Source: an uncultured Acidobacteriia bacterium (GTDB lineage: Bacteria > Acidobacteriota > Terriglobia > Bryobacterales > Bryobacteraceae). From it: a stretch of 64,000 nucleotides of DNA. Position numbers and translations under genes: made by a program. Of the stretch, positions 46,279 through 55,078 are shown one piece after another (the stretch's first letter is position 1; each line of letters opens with the position of its first letter). A model generated the notes under the pieces. It did no database searches. It worked only from the letters and a program-made list of their open reading frames with translations, and had not been told where the DNA came from. The stretch covers positions 62,001-126,000 of the forward strand of contig CAINNJ010000033.1 of NCBI GenBank assembly GCA_903851195.1, read 5' to 3'.

Positions 46279-48263
46279 GGTCGCAAAACGTCGCTCGCCT
46301 CGGCCTGCGCCACCAGCAGATCGGCGTCTTCCCGCAGCAGGAAGCGCTCTTTCACGGCCTTCTCCGCCGCAGCCTTCACCAGCGCCACATACTTCGCGTG
46401 ACTCCCATACCGCTCTTCGAGAGACGGTCGCGGATCCCCCGCCGCCACCCTCTCCGCCTTGGTCTTCGCGAACGGCACATACCCGCCGCTCAACCCGCAC
46501 TGCTTGCCCGCATCGAAGCCCTTCGCCACCACGTTCCAGCCCAGGTACGACCCGAGCGGCGCCTGCCGCAGCACGGACGGCACACCACTCACATCGCTCC
46601 CGTCCGCGTCCACTTTCGGGACCAGCGTAGACAGCGTCCCTTTGATCGCCGGCGGCTCCTTCGAGATCACGCCCGACAGGTCCTTGTAGAGGAAGCCCGG
46701 CCCGTAGTCGTGGTCTACCACCGCGTTCACGATCCCGTCCGGAGACGGCACGCCCGGGATCTTCGGGAACCCGATCGCCGCCGCCGTAGCCTTCGTCAGT
46801 TCCCCGCGATCGAGCCGCGGAGACCGGCTCGCCGGCGGCTCCGTCCCCTTCGTCACCCACTCCACCAGGTCCGCCACCAGCGCCTTCAGAGTCTCCGCTT
46901 CCGGATTCGGATTCGCCGGCAACAAGCACCCCGCCGCCGGTCCCGGAGTCGCTGTACTGAAGCCTCCGCGCCCGCCGCCATGCGTCGTGCCGGGGAAGAA
47001 GTATCGCCGCACATTGGCCGGTAGCGGGATGTCGGCCTTCGCATCCGTCCCCACCAGGTTCGGCGACTCCCGCAGATACCAGAACTCCAGAGCCCCGAAC
47101 GTCTCAATGATCTTCGGACATGTCTTCGTCGTCGTGCACCGGTCCAGCAGCCCCGCCGACGGACGATGCCGCGCCGTATCCGCGTAATCGCTCCACCACA
47201 GCGTGCCCTCGCTGCCCGGCTCGTAGAGCCCAGCCGCCCCGCCCGGGACCGCGAACCGGATGTTCAGCGCCAGTTGCCGCGCCGCGATATGCGGATTCGC
47301 CCCGTCCCACACCATCCGGTTCGCCTCGTCCTGGTTGAAGCCCAGATTCAGATAGCTCCGGATGAAGTTCCCCGACTGCGAACTGCCCCGGCTCAGCGCC
47401 CACTTCACCTGGCCCGCCAGAGGATTGTCCGCGCTCTTCTCGTACTTCAGGAACGAGTTCAGATCGCGCGTCGCCGCGAATCCGATGCCCAGCACCAGCG
47501 GGTCCTTCGCGGTGAAGCTCAATTCGTAAGCGAACGCCGGGTCGAAACCGCCCTTCGCGCAGATCTTCGCGGGGTCGGGCACGCCCGGAAACGGCGTGCT
47601 GCCGCAATCGGCAAACGCCCACTCAGACGCCGGCACCGCCACCGCCGCGCCCGTCTGCGACACCCGCTTCGTCAGGCTCGCCTTTGACGTATCGAGCGTC
47701 AGCGGCCGTTGATACGTCAGCGCCACATACGCAGCAGTGCCGATGGGCAGCGTCGTCGCGCCCGGCGCCATATTGATGAAGCGTTCGATCACCGGCCCCG
47801 TGATCGGTGTGCCGTCCGCGTTCTTCGCAATCGGAACGCTGATGGTCTGCAGCCCAGCGCGCGGCGCCACATCGCCCTGCCAGCCGCTCACCACGCTGAT
47901 ATGTCCGTCCGGCGATCCCGAAGGCGCGCCGTTGCCGCGGTTCGGCACCGTATAGATCAGGACGCCGCTTGCCTTCGCCGGGTCGATCGGCCGCGAGATC
48001 GCGAACGTGCCCGAGTACTCCACCAGCCCCTTCGCATTGCGAGGCGCGAACGCCAGGTCCGTGATGAGGGTGTTGTGCGAGTCCTTCGGATCCAGTTCCC
48101 CGAAGAAGTGCCCGCTCAGCGTCTCGTACTGCCCGGCCTTGCCGAAGGACTGCCCCTGGAACGCGGGCGACTCGCGCTGCTCCACCACAACTCGGGTGAC
48201 ACGAGCGCTCAACGGCGAAGCAAGCAACAGGGCTGCACAGACAGCGACGAACGGTTTGGCCAT
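46275..48263 (-). CDS. large exported alpha/beta-hydrolase-domain protein
   Basis: 662 residues with signal peptide MAKPFVAVCAALLLASPLSAR. The body matches the large alpha/beta hydrolase domain family found in acidobacteria and proteobacteria: VLIYTVPNRGNGAPSG, WQGDVAPRAGLQTISVPIAKN, WALSRGSSQSGNFIRSYLNLGFNQDEANRMVWDGANPHIAARQ (GSSQSGNF as nucleophile elbow, Ser near 300) and YFFPGTTHGGGRGG (His candidate). Substrate unknown; likely an ester or polyketide-like compound. Convergent with the cytochrome gene, sharing a CTAG stop. Confidence 0.8.
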   Translation of the reverse strand: MAKPFVAVCAALLLASPLSARVTRVVVEQRESPAFQGQSFGKAGQYETLSGHFFGELDPKDSHNTLITDLAFAPRNAKGLVEYSGTFAISRPIDPAKASGVLIYTVPNRGNGAPSGSPDGHISVVSGWQGDVAPRAGLQTISVPIAKNADGTPITGPVIERFINMAPGATTLPIGTAAYVALTYQRPLTLDTSKASLTKRVSQTGAAVAVPASEWAFADCGSTPFPGVPDPAKICAKGGFDPAFAYELSFTAKDPLVLGIGFAATRDLNSFLKYEKSADNPLAGQVKWALSRGSSQSGNFIRSYLNLGFNQDEANRMVWDGANPHIAARQLALNIRFAVPGGAAGLYEPGSEGTLWWSDYADTARHRPSAGLLDRCTTTKTCPKIIETFGALEFWYLRESPNLVGTDAKADIPLPANVRRYFFPGTTHGGGRGGFSTATPGPAAGCLLPANPNPEAETLKALVADLVEWVTKGTEPPASRSPRLDRGELTKATAAAIGFPKIPGVPSPDGIVNAVVDHDYGPGFLYKDLSGVISKEPPAIKGTLSTLVPKVDADGSDVSGVPSVLRQAPLGSYLGWNVVAKGFDAGKQCGLSGGYVPFAKTKAERVAAGDPRPSLEERYGSHAKYVALVKAAAEKAVKERFLLREDADLLVAQAEASDVLRP

Positions 48264-48272
48264 TCGTCGATA

Positions 48273-48782
48273 CTACGCTACGTCGGACTCCAGTTCAACA
48301 CGAGCCCCCGCGATCACCAGCCCCGGCCGGATCACGCGCGCATAGAAACCGCCATGCGCCCAGTGCGGTGACGACACATCTCCCGCCTTGCACCGCGCGT
48401 CATAGAGCTCGTTCTTGATCGGTCTGCCGAACACGTCGAGGTTGCTGCACGGCGTCCGCAGCGTCGTGAGCTCGATGACCGCGTCCTCCCCGACGCGATA
48501 CCGCTGCCCCTGCCGCCAACCGTGCGGATCCATGCCCGACACCGTCAGGTTCTCGCCCAGTGCTCCATACGAAACCGGAAACGTGCCCGCCAGCCGGTCC
48601 ACCAGTTCCGCCGCGATCATCAGCACGGCCTTATCCGGACCGCCGTGATACTTCAGGTTGCGATGCCTGTCGCCGTCAATGCCCTCGCGCTCCAGCATCA
48701 CCGGACCGGTCACCGCCAGCTTCGGCAGTCCGCCCCCCGAACGGCTGATCTGCCGCAAGACTCCCTTTGTGGCGGGGGTCAT
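48273..48782 (-). CDS. MOSC-domain protein (YiiM-like)
   Basis: 169 residues. EREGIDGDRHRNLKYHGGPDKAVLM is the MOSC/YiiM start; GALGENLTVSGMD and ELTTLRTPCSNLD carry the conserved Cys that binds the molybdenum cofactor sulfur/ligand in this family. Relatives detoxify N-hydroxylated base analogues using Mo. Divergent from the membrane hydrolase with 17 bp between starts. Confidence 0.9.
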   Translation of the reverse strand: MTPATKGVLRQISRSGGGLPKLAVTGPVMLEREGIDGDRHRNLKYHGGPDKAVLMIAAELVDRLAGTFPVSYGALGENLTVSGMDPHGWRQGQRYRVGEDAVIELTTLRTPCSNLDVFGRPIKNELYDARCKAGDVSSPHWAHGGFYARVIRPGLVIAGARVELESDVA

Positions 48783-48799
48783 CGCGCTACCCTCACAGT

Positions 48800-49789
48800 T
48801 TGGACAACCTGACGCATTCTCTGGTTGGATTGTTTCTCGCCAGAACCGGATTCAGAGAGCTCACGCCGCGCGGCACCGCCATTCTGGTGCTCGCCGCCAA
48901 CGCGCCGGATTTCGACGTCGTGTCGTGGTTCGGCGGCACCCTCACCTACATCCAGTGGCACCGCCACATCACGCACTCGCTCATCGCCATGCCCGTGATG
49001 GCGCTGCTCACGGTCGCCATCGTCCGCGTGCTGGGCCGTGCGCCGTTGCGTTGGCTGCAGGCCTTCCTGATCGCGTTGCTGGGCGTCGTGTCGCACCTGC
49101 TGCTCGATCTGACGAACGTCTACGGGGTCCGCCTGCTGCTGCCCTTCACCGGCCAGTGGTTTCATCTCGACATCACGCCCGTCATCGACCTGACCATCTG
49201 GGCGATACTGCTGCTCGGCATCGCCGCCCCTGCCCTCGCCCGCCTGGTCGGCTCGGAGATCGGCGAGAAGCGTCCCAACGCCGGTCAGGGCGGCTGGGCC
49301 GTCACGGCGTTGCTGCTGCTCTCTCTCTACGACTACGGACGCAGCATTCTTCATACCCGCGCCATCGCGACGGTAGACGCGCATCGTTACAACGGACTGA
49401 CGCCGCGGCGCTCCGGCGCGTTCCCCACCGCCAATCCGCTGGTGTGGACGGGCACGGCCGAACTGAGCAACGCGTACATCCAGGTTCCCGTCGACTTGCG
49501 CGCCAACTTCCACGTGAACGACGCCGAAACCTACTACAAAGCCGAGCGCACCAGTGCCATTGAGGCTGCGCTCCGCACACTGCCGTTCCAGCGTCTCCTG
49601 CAGTTCGTGCAATACCCCCTCTGGCTGACCGAGCCGATGCTGGACGAGAAACACAGCACCCGCGTGCGCCTGGTCGATCTGCGCTTCGGCAATCCCCGCG
49701 CGACCGGCTTCGCGGCCACCGCGATCGTGGACGAACGGAACCAGGTGCTCGACTCCACCTTCGGCATGGGTGTTCCGCGACTGAAATGA
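48800..49789 (+). CDS. membrane metal-dependent hydrolase (YdjM/LexA-regulated type)
   Basis: 329 residues from TTG 48800, chosen because the family begins LDNLTHSLVGLFL. Metal-ligand motifs: NLTHS (His6), NAPDFD (Asp near 38), WHRHITHS (three His) and SHLLLDLTNVYG (His, Asp). About five membrane helices. The C-terminal ~150 residues form a soluble domain (THS-type extension) absent from short YdjM. Substrate unknown. The HNH gene overlaps its stop by 4 bp. Confidence 0.82.
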   Translation: MDNLTHSLVGLFLARTGFRELTPRGTAILVLAANAPDFDVVSWFGGTLTYIQWHRHITHSLIAMPVMALLTVAIVRVLGRAPLRWLQAFLIALLGVVSHLLLDLTNVYGVRLLLPFTGQWFHLDITPVIDLTIWAILLLGIAAPALARLVGSEIGEKRPNAGQGGWAVTALLLLSLYDYGRSILHTRAIATVDAHRYNGLTPRRSGAFPTANPLVWTGTAELSNAYIQVPVDLRANFHVNDAETYYKAERTSAIEAALRTLPFQRLLQFVQYPLWLTEPMLDEKHSTRVRLVDLRFGNPRATGFAATAIVDERNQVLDSTFGMGVPRLK

Positions 49790-50256
49790 GGCCGCCGCGC
49801 ACCAGGGCCGGCGGCTGGGTGAAGCCGGCGGAGGTGGAACGGAGTGAGTCGGGCCGGCCTCTGTGCCGCTGGTGCCGCTCCGAAGTGCCCGCGCCGCGGC
49901 GCACCTTCTGTTCCGACACGTGCGTCCACGAGTGGAAGCTCCGCACCAATCCCGGCTATCTGCGCGAGCAGGTCTTCGCCCGTGACAAAGGCGTCTGCGG
50001 GCAATGCGGCGCGGACACGGTGGCGCTGCGCCGCGACATGCGCAAACTCGATCTGGCCGCGCGCAGAAGGTTCCTCCGGGCCTGGGGGCTCAAGGAAGGC
50101 AGCCGCAAATCCATGTGGGATGCCGATCACATCGTGCCGGTCGCCGAAGGCGGCGGCCAGTGCGACCTGTCGAATATGCGCACGCTGTGTCTCCGCTGTC
50201 ACCGCGAGGCAACATCGGCCTTACGACTGCGGTTGATGAAGAAGACTACTTCTTAA
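49786..50256 (+). CDS. HNH endonuclease
   Basis: 156 residues. Zinc-binding Cys pairs CRWCRSEVP.. CSDTC and CGQC, then the nuclease motif MWDADHIVPVAEGGGQCDLSNMRTLCLRCHRE (DHI..N..LC..CH) at about 108-140. The protein is in a class seen as stand-alone genes; DNA target unknown. It is translationally coupled to the membrane hydrolase gene, an odd partner, and converges on the zinc-ribbon gene with 11 bp overlap. Confidence 0.9.
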   Translation: MRPPRTRAGGWVKPAEVERSESGRPLCRWCRSEVPAPRRTFCSDTCVHEWKLRTNPGYLREQVFARDKGVCGQCGADTVALRRDMRKLDLAARRRFLRAWGLKEGSRKSMWDADHIVPVAEGGGQCDLSNMRTLCLRCHREATSALRLRLMKKTTS

Positions 50257-50764
50257 ACAGACGGTTAAAAGCATCCCGCGCGTCCGCTGCACTGCGCGGC
50301 GGCGGTGTATTCAAGCTCGGCGCCGGACGGCCATTCGCGCCGTTCCCGTTGTATCCCGAACCCTGCTGCGGATTCACCATCTCACGGGCCACCGTGACAC
50401 GCGGCGAAAACACGGCGCAGTCATTCTGCTTGTCCTTCACCGCGATTCGCAGGGGCACGGGTTTCATGCACTGGAAGCGCGTGGACGGTTCAAAGTGTGA
50501 GCACTGCTTACAGCAGTGCAGTTCGACCCCGCATTTCGGGCAGGGGCCGGCAAAGGAAGTGCCAGGAGGCAGCGTGGTGGAACAGCTATAGCACCGGGAA
50601 GCCGTTACAGTTTGCACAAGACGAGGCAATCGCGGTCCCGTGATATCGAGAGACGGACGCGGACCCGAGGGTTTCGGTTTCGCTCCGCCGCCATTGCTGT
50701 TGCCGTTGGGCAGGCTCAGGTTATCGGAATAGCCGTGCTGCCGGTATTTACGATCGGAGTCCAT
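50246..50764 (-). CDS. zinc-ribbon protein, unknown function
   Basis: 172 residues from ATG 50764 (TTG 50773 possible). A low-complexity start rich in Asn, Gly and Pro, then CYSCSTTLPPG..CPKCGVELHCCKQCSHFE, a zinc ribbon of CxxC/CxxC plus extra Cys, followed by CMKP and NDCAVFSPRV. The tail is again low-complexity (NPQQGSGYNGNGANGRPA) and ends in AADARDAFNRLFKK. Conserved in acidobacteria without known role. Confidence 0.7.
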   Translation of the reverse strand: MDSDRKYRQHGYSDNLSLPNGNSNGGGAKPKPSGPRPSLDITGPRLPRLVQTVTASRCYSCSTTLPPGTSFAGPCPKCGVELHCCKQCSHFEPSTRFQCMKPVPLRIAVKDKQNDCAVFSPRVTVAREMVNPQQGSGYNGNGANGRPAPSLNTPPPRSAADARDAFNRLFKK

Positions 50765-50773
50765 GCGGATCAA

Positions 50774-51027
50774 AACTCCTGGTTCTTTCTGAAAAGGCCT
50801 GGTACAGGACGGGGAGTCCGGGCCTTCAATCTCAAATTGGAATGGTATTGCTGGGAATAGACAGCGTATATCTGGTCAGTCGAACGGACGAATCGGATCC
50901 CCGCTGCTACACCTCATTATTACCACGGAATGTTTCGACTGTACAGATCATCCTCGTCAATAGTTAGTGACAAAGCGAAGATCGATGTTGCAGTCAACGA
51001 TTTTTTCCGGCTTCGGTACTATGGGTT
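50774..51027. other. gene-free gap between 50764 and 51028
   Basis: 254 bp, noticeably richer in A and T than neighbours. Contains AAGGCC..GGCCTT arms (about 50795-50826, 6 bp each, with an internal GGAC/GTCC) that could form a stem. No gene, no clear promoter for the following gene. It sits near where + strand G/C balance changes. Confidence 0.4.
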
Positions 51028-52320
51028 ATGTTCGTCCTGCTTCTGGCCGCGGCGTCGCTGGGGCAGGCAGTCCCCCCTCGCACACCTGTGTTTACAAGGG
51101 ATATTGCTCCAATCCTCTATAGCAACTGTGCGCCGTGCCATCACGAAGGTGAGATTGCTCCCTTCCCTCTCCTCCGTTTTGAAGATGTAAGAAAACATTC
51201 TGCGTTGATCGCGAAGGTCACGCGAAGCAAGCTCATGCCCCCCTGGAAAACAGTGGAGGGCTATAACCACTTCGCAGGCGAGCGCCGATTGAGCGCCGTG
51301 CAGATTGTAACCATTCAGAGGTGGGCAGCCGCCGGCGCGCCGGAGGGCGATCCCAAACTGTTGCCCGCTGCGCCGGTCTTTCCGGAAGGCTGGCGCTTGG
51401 GGAAGCCGGATCTGGTGGTCACGGTCCCGGAGCCTGCCAGTATTCCGGCGGAAGGTCCGGACATATACCAGTGCTTTGTCGTACCGATGCCCGACAACAC
51501 CAAACAGAGGTATATCCGCGCCGTCGAATTTCGTCCCTCAAACCGCCGCGTGGTCCATCATGCGCTGTTGTTCACGGATGCTAGTCATATCCCGCATCCG
51601 CCGAAGTATCCGTGTTTCGGAACCATCGGACTATTGCCTACATTGGGCATAGGCGGGTGGTCGCCAGGCAATGAGCCCATCCGCATGCCGGAGGGCGCGG
51701 CGCTGCCTCTGGCCCCGCAGTCGCGGTTGGTCGCGCAGATCCACTACCACCCTGACGGGAAGGCGGAGGAAGACCAGTGGAGCGTCGGGTTTTACTTCAC
51801 CGATCAGGCTCCGGTGCGGCGGGTGGTGGACGTCGGCATGGCGTCGCGGCTGATCGATATTCCGGCGGGCGAGGCGCACTATGTGGTGAAGGCGCACTTC
51901 ACCAGTCCCATCGCGGTGGATGCGGTGGGCATTATTCCGCACGCCCATCTGCTCTGCCGGGAGATGCGCGGGTGGGCGATTCTGCCCGATGGCTCGAAGC
52001 GCTGGCTGCTGAACATCCGCGACTGGGATTTCAACTGGCAGGATCAGCTGAAGTACGCCAAGCCGATCCGGCTGCCCGCCGACACGCGTTTCGAGATGGA
52101 ATTCGTGTATGACAATTCGGCGGCGAATCCGCGCAATCCGCACTCCCCGCCGCAGCGCGTGGTATGGGGTCCGGGCACGGATGACGAGATGGCGGGACTG
52201 CACGTGCAGGCGATCCCGGTGCATATGGAAGAGCTCCCGGAGTTGGGCCAGGCGCTGTGGGGCGCCGTGATGCGCTCCGTCGGAGGACGGTTTTATACCC
52301 CGCCGGCGCCGCCGCAGTAA
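51028..52320 (+). CDS. exported heme/copper type II monooxygenase-like protein
   Basis: 430 residues. Signal peptide MFVLLLAAASLGQA, then a short cytochrome c-like segment with CAPCH at 34-38 and MPPWK as a possible axial region, then a copper type II ascorbate-dependent monooxygenase C-terminal-like domain: VVHHALLF (two adjacent His), LVAQIHYHPDGK (HxH copper site) and VGIIPHAHLLCREM (H..M-type region). Typical of acidobacteria and planctomycetes. Likely periplasmic oxidation; substrate unknown. No neighbouring partner seen. Confidence 0.82.
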   Translation: MFVLLLAAASLGQAVPPRTPVFTRDIAPILYSNCAPCHHEGEIAPFPLLRFEDVRKHSALIAKVTRSKLMPPWKTVEGYNHFAGERRLSAVQIVTIQRWAAAGAPEGDPKLLPAAPVFPEGWRLGKPDLVVTVPEPASIPAEGPDIYQCFVVPMPDNTKQRYIRAVEFRPSNRRVVHHALLFTDASHIPHPPKYPCFGTIGLLPTLGIGGWSPGNEPIRMPEGAALPLAPQSRLVAQIHYHPDGKAEEDQWSVGFYFTDQAPVRRVVDVGMASRLIDIPAGEAHYVVKAHFTSPIAVDAVGIIPHAHLLCREMRGWAILPDGSKRWLLNIRDWDFNWQDQLKYAKPIRLPADTRFEMEFVYDNSAANPRNPHSPPQRVVWGPGTDDEMAGLHVQAIPVHMEELPELGQALWGAVMRSVGGRFYTPPAPPQ

Positions 52321-52382
52321 GGGAAATTTTCCCGTAAATCGCCCATTAACGCTCCCGAAAACGAGATATGGTAAGAAAAGAC

Positions 52383-53390
52383 ATGTCCATATTCGTTACA
52401 GGCGGAGCGGGATTCATCGGATCGCAGTTTATCCGGGACCGGGTGGCGCAGAACCCGGATGAACTGGTGATCAATTTCGACGCGCTGACCTACGCGGGAA
52501 ATCTGGAGAATCTGGAGTCCGTCGCGAACCTGCCGAACTACCGGCTGGTGAAGGGCGACATCTGCGACGAGCAGGCCGTGCTGGCTGCCATGCCGGACGA
52601 TTGCGGCGCCGTGGTGAATTTCGCCGCCGAATCGCACGTGGACCGCAGTATTCTGAGCGCGAAAGAGTTCGTGAAGACGAACGTGCTGGGCACGCAGACG
52701 CTGCTCAACATCGCGCGGCACAAGCGCGTGGGCCGCTTCCTGCATATCTCCACCGACGAAGTGGGTGGCAGCATGGAGCCGAATCAGTGGTTCACCGAGG
52801 ACATGCCGCTGAATCCGTCGAGCCCGTACGCGGCCAGCAAGACGGCGGCGGAGCACATGGTCCGCGCGGCGGCGCACACGTTCGGGATGGACGTGCTGAT
52901 CACGCGCACCAGCAACAACTACGGACCCTACCAGTTCCCGGAGAAGCTGCTGCCGCTGGCCATTTCGAACGCCATGCAGGGCAAGCCGATTCCGGTTTAC
53001 GGCGACGGCCTGCAGGAGCGGGACTGGATCCACGTGGCCGACAACACCCGCGCGCTGATGCTGGTGCTGAGCAAGGGCAGGCCGGGAGAGACGTATCACA
53101 TCGGCGGGAAGAATCCGCTGCGCAATCTGGATGTTTTGAAGGTGCTGCTGCAGATCACGGGGCAGCCGGAAAGCCTGCTGACGCATGTGACGGACCGGCT
53201 GGGGCACGACCGCCGGTATGCGGTGGATTGCTCGAAGACGCACCGCGAACTGGGCTGGCAGCCGGAGATCTCGTTCGAAGAAGGGCTGCGCTCCACCATC
53301 GCCTGGTATCAGGACCATGCGGAGTGGGTGGAACGGGCGAAAAGCGGCGAGTACAAGACGTATTACGAGCGCATGTACAGCGGCCGTTAA
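52383..53390 (+). CDS. rfbB: dTDP-glucose 4,6-dehydratase
   Basis: 335 residues from ATG 52383. Converts dTDP-glucose to dTDP-4-keto-6-deoxyglucose with tightly bound NAD. Seen: GGAGFIGSQF, DALTYAGNLENL, AAESHVDRSI, HISTDEVGGS (residues 121-130; normally TDEVYG), YAASK at 149-153 (catalytic Tyr/Lys) and RTSNNYGPYQFPEKLLPL. The Asp125-Glu126 dehydration pair is kept but the usual Tyr128 is Gly. No rfbA, rfbC or rfbD nearby, so the gene is isolated. Activity on UDP-GlcNAc-like substrates cannot be excluded. Confidence 0.92.
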   Translation: MSIFVTGGAGFIGSQFIRDRVAQNPDELVINFDALTYAGNLENLESVANLPNYRLVKGDICDEQAVLAAMPDDCGAVVNFAAESHVDRSILSAKEFVKTNVLGTQTLLNIARHKRVGRFLHISTDEVGGSMEPNQWFTEDMPLNPSSPYAASKTAAEHMVRAAAHTFGMDVLITRTSNNYGPYQFPEKLLPLAISNAMQGKPIPVYGDGLQERDWIHVADNTRALMLVLSKGRPGETYHIGGKNPLRNLDVLKVLLQITGQPESLLTHVTDRLGHDRRYAVDCSKTHRELGWQPEISFEEGLRSTIAWYQDHAEWVERAKSGEYKTYYERMYSGR

Positions 53391-53391
53391 C

Positions 53392-54063
53392 TCACCGTTG
53401 TGATCTCGCGAGGAACAAGGTATGCCAGCTGCCGGACTGGCCGTGAGCCCGGCAGCGCTGCACTTCGACGTTGAAGCCGGCGCGTCCCAGAAGCTTCTCG
53501 AAGGTCGCGTTCGGACCGGCGGACCAGTAGGCCGCGCAGCCTCCGGGGCGCAGCGCGGAACGCGTCAGTCGCAGGCCGGAATCCTGATAGAGCTTGCCAT
53601 TGCCGGGCGCGCTGAATGCGGCGGGCCCGTTGTCGACATCCAGGATCACGGCATCGAACGAGCCGGGCGCGGAACGAATCACCTCGGCGACGTCCGACTG
53701 TTTGACGGTCACGCGGGGATCGGCCAGCGCTTCGGAAGCCAGCGGATACGCCGGATTACGGTTCCACGCCACCACCGCTTCCAGAAGTTCGGCGACGATG
53801 ACCGTGGCATCTGCCGGCAGCGCCGCAAGGGCCGCCTTCAGCGTGAAGCCGAAGCCCAGACCGCCGATCAGCACGCGCGCCCGCGCTTTCGACTTCAGCG
53901 GCTCGCAGGCGAGTTCGGCCAGCTTCTCTTCGGAAGAGTGCTGGCGGGTGGACATCAGCGGGGAAGCATTTAACTGGATGTCATAGGCGCCGTCGTGTTC
54001 ATGCAGCGTCAGAACGCCGCCCTCGGGTGTGAGGCTTTGATCGAGCAGGACTCGTTTTTTCAA
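53392..54063 (-). CDS. spermidine synthase-like class I methyltransferase-fold protein
   Basis: 223 residues from TTG 54063 that lies inside a 17-bp repeat. RVLIGGLGFGFTLKAALAALPADATVIVAELLEAVVAWNR shows the GxGxG-like nucleotide-binding loop and acidic partner (E near 92) of spermidine-synthase relatives; VKQSDVAEVIRSAPGSFDAVILDVDNGP has the catalytic-type Asp. Shorter than true SpeE (about 280), lacking the N-terminal beta domain. Function uncertain. Convergent with rfbB, 1-bp gap. Confidence 0.6.
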   Translation of the reverse strand: MKKRVLLDQSLTPEGGVLTLHEHDGAYDIQLNASPLMSTRQHSSEEKLAELACEPLKSKARARVLIGGLGFGFTLKAALAALPADATVIVAELLEAVVAWNRNPAYPLASEALADPRVTVKQSDVAEVIRSAPGSFDAVILDVDNGPAAFSAPGNGKLYQDSGLRLTRSALRPGGCAAYWSAGPNATFEKLLGRAGFNVEVQRCRAHGQSGSWHTLFLARSQR

Positions 54064-54091
54064 ATCAGCAAATCTTTCAAATCAGCAAAAG
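54058..54091. repeat. 17-bp tandem duplication over a TTG start
   Basis: Copies 54058-54074 and 54075-54091 (core TTTCAAATCAGCAAA, differing only at the last bases). The proximal copy carries the TTG start of the minus-strand gene 53392-54063; the distal copy carries an equivalent TTG out of step by 17 bp. Confidence 0.9.
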
Positions 54092-54171
54092 CTACAGCCA
54101 GAGCGAGCAGAACGCGGCGGTTGGGCATCGATTCCCAATTTTATGTCAACCGCGGCCATATACTGGGGGCC

Positions 54172-55065
54172 ATGAAGCGGCGTACATGGTTCCTGGCGAT
54201 TTTCGTTGCGATGGTTGCGGCGCTTATCGCGCTCGCGCAGAGCCCGGTCAAACGCCCGGCGATCACCGGCGTGGCGCACGTGGCACTGAAGGCGAACGAT
54301 GCCGATGCGGCGGTGAAGTTCTATGGGCAGGATCTGGGATTTCAGCAGCTCACACCACTGCAGTTCAAAGTGAACGATCACCAGTACATCGTGATCACCC
54401 GCGAGACGCTGACGGATGCGGACGACCGGCTGTCCCACATCGCGTTCGAGACGGCGAATGCGAAGCAGTTACGGGACTACCTGGCGAGCAAGGGCGTGAA
54501 GGCGCCGGCAAGTGTAGGTCCGGATCAGGATGGCAATGTCAGCTTCTTTATTACCGATCCCGAGGGGCACCAGGTCGAGTTCGTCGAGTATCGCAAGGGC
54601 TCGCGGCAGAGCCGGCAGTTCGGGAAGTTTTTCGGCGATACGCGGATTTCAGAACGAATTATCCACGCGGGATTTCTGGTGAGCGACCGGGCTGCGGAAG
54701 ACGCGCTGTACAAGGACGTCCTCGGCTTCGACGTCATGTGGCACGGGGGCAAGACAGAGACGTCCGACGACTGGATCGATATGCGCGTGCCGGACGGCGA
54801 CGACTGGCTGGAGTATATGTGCTACGTGAAGAATCCGTCGGCGAAGACGCGCGGCGTGATGAATCATCTGGCGCTGGGACCGTCTTCGGTGGAAACGGCT
54901 TACAACCGGCTGCTGGAGCGGGGCGCCACACCTGCCGAGAAGCCGAAGATCGGCCGCGACGGAAAGTGGCAGCTCAATCTTTACGACGCGGATCTGACGC
55001 GAGCGGAACTGATGGAACCGAAGCCGGTGCAGACACCGTGCTGTTCCGCGTTCAGGAGCCGGTAG
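54172..55065 (+). CDS. exported VOC-superfamily protein
   Basis: 297 residues from ATG 54172. Hydrophobic leader RRTWFLAIFVAMVAALIALAQS acts as signal. Two VOC halves: VAHVALKANDADAAVKFYGQDLGFQQL..LSHIAFETANAK..GHQVEFVEY and IIHAGFLVSDRAAEDALYKDVLGFDVMW..MNHLALGPSS..AELMEP. His in VAHVAL, Glu in VEFVEY and Glu in ELME are likely ligands of the VOC metal site. Related by fold to the exported VOC protein at 28177; substrate unknown. Confidence 0.8.
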   Translation: MKRRTWFLAIFVAMVAALIALAQSPVKRPAITGVAHVALKANDADAAVKFYGQDLGFQQLTPLQFKVNDHQYIVITRETLTDADDRLSHIAFETANAKQLRDYLASKGVKAPASVGPDQDGNVSFFITDPEGHQVEFVEYRKGSRQSRQFGKFFGDTRISERIIHAGFLVSDRAAEDALYKDVLGFDVMWHGGKTETSDDWIDMRVPDGDDWLEYMCYVKNPSAKTRGVMNHLALGPSSVETAYNRLLERGATPAEKPKIGRDGKWQLNLYDADLTRAELMEPKPVQTPCCSAFRSR

Positions 55066-55078
55066 TAGACTCCGACCT

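Noticed and set aside
50774-51027. Replication origin at the skew switch near 50 kb
   Set aside because: The gap is AT-richer than its surroundings, but no DnaA-box-like repeats were found, so only the compositional change is reported.
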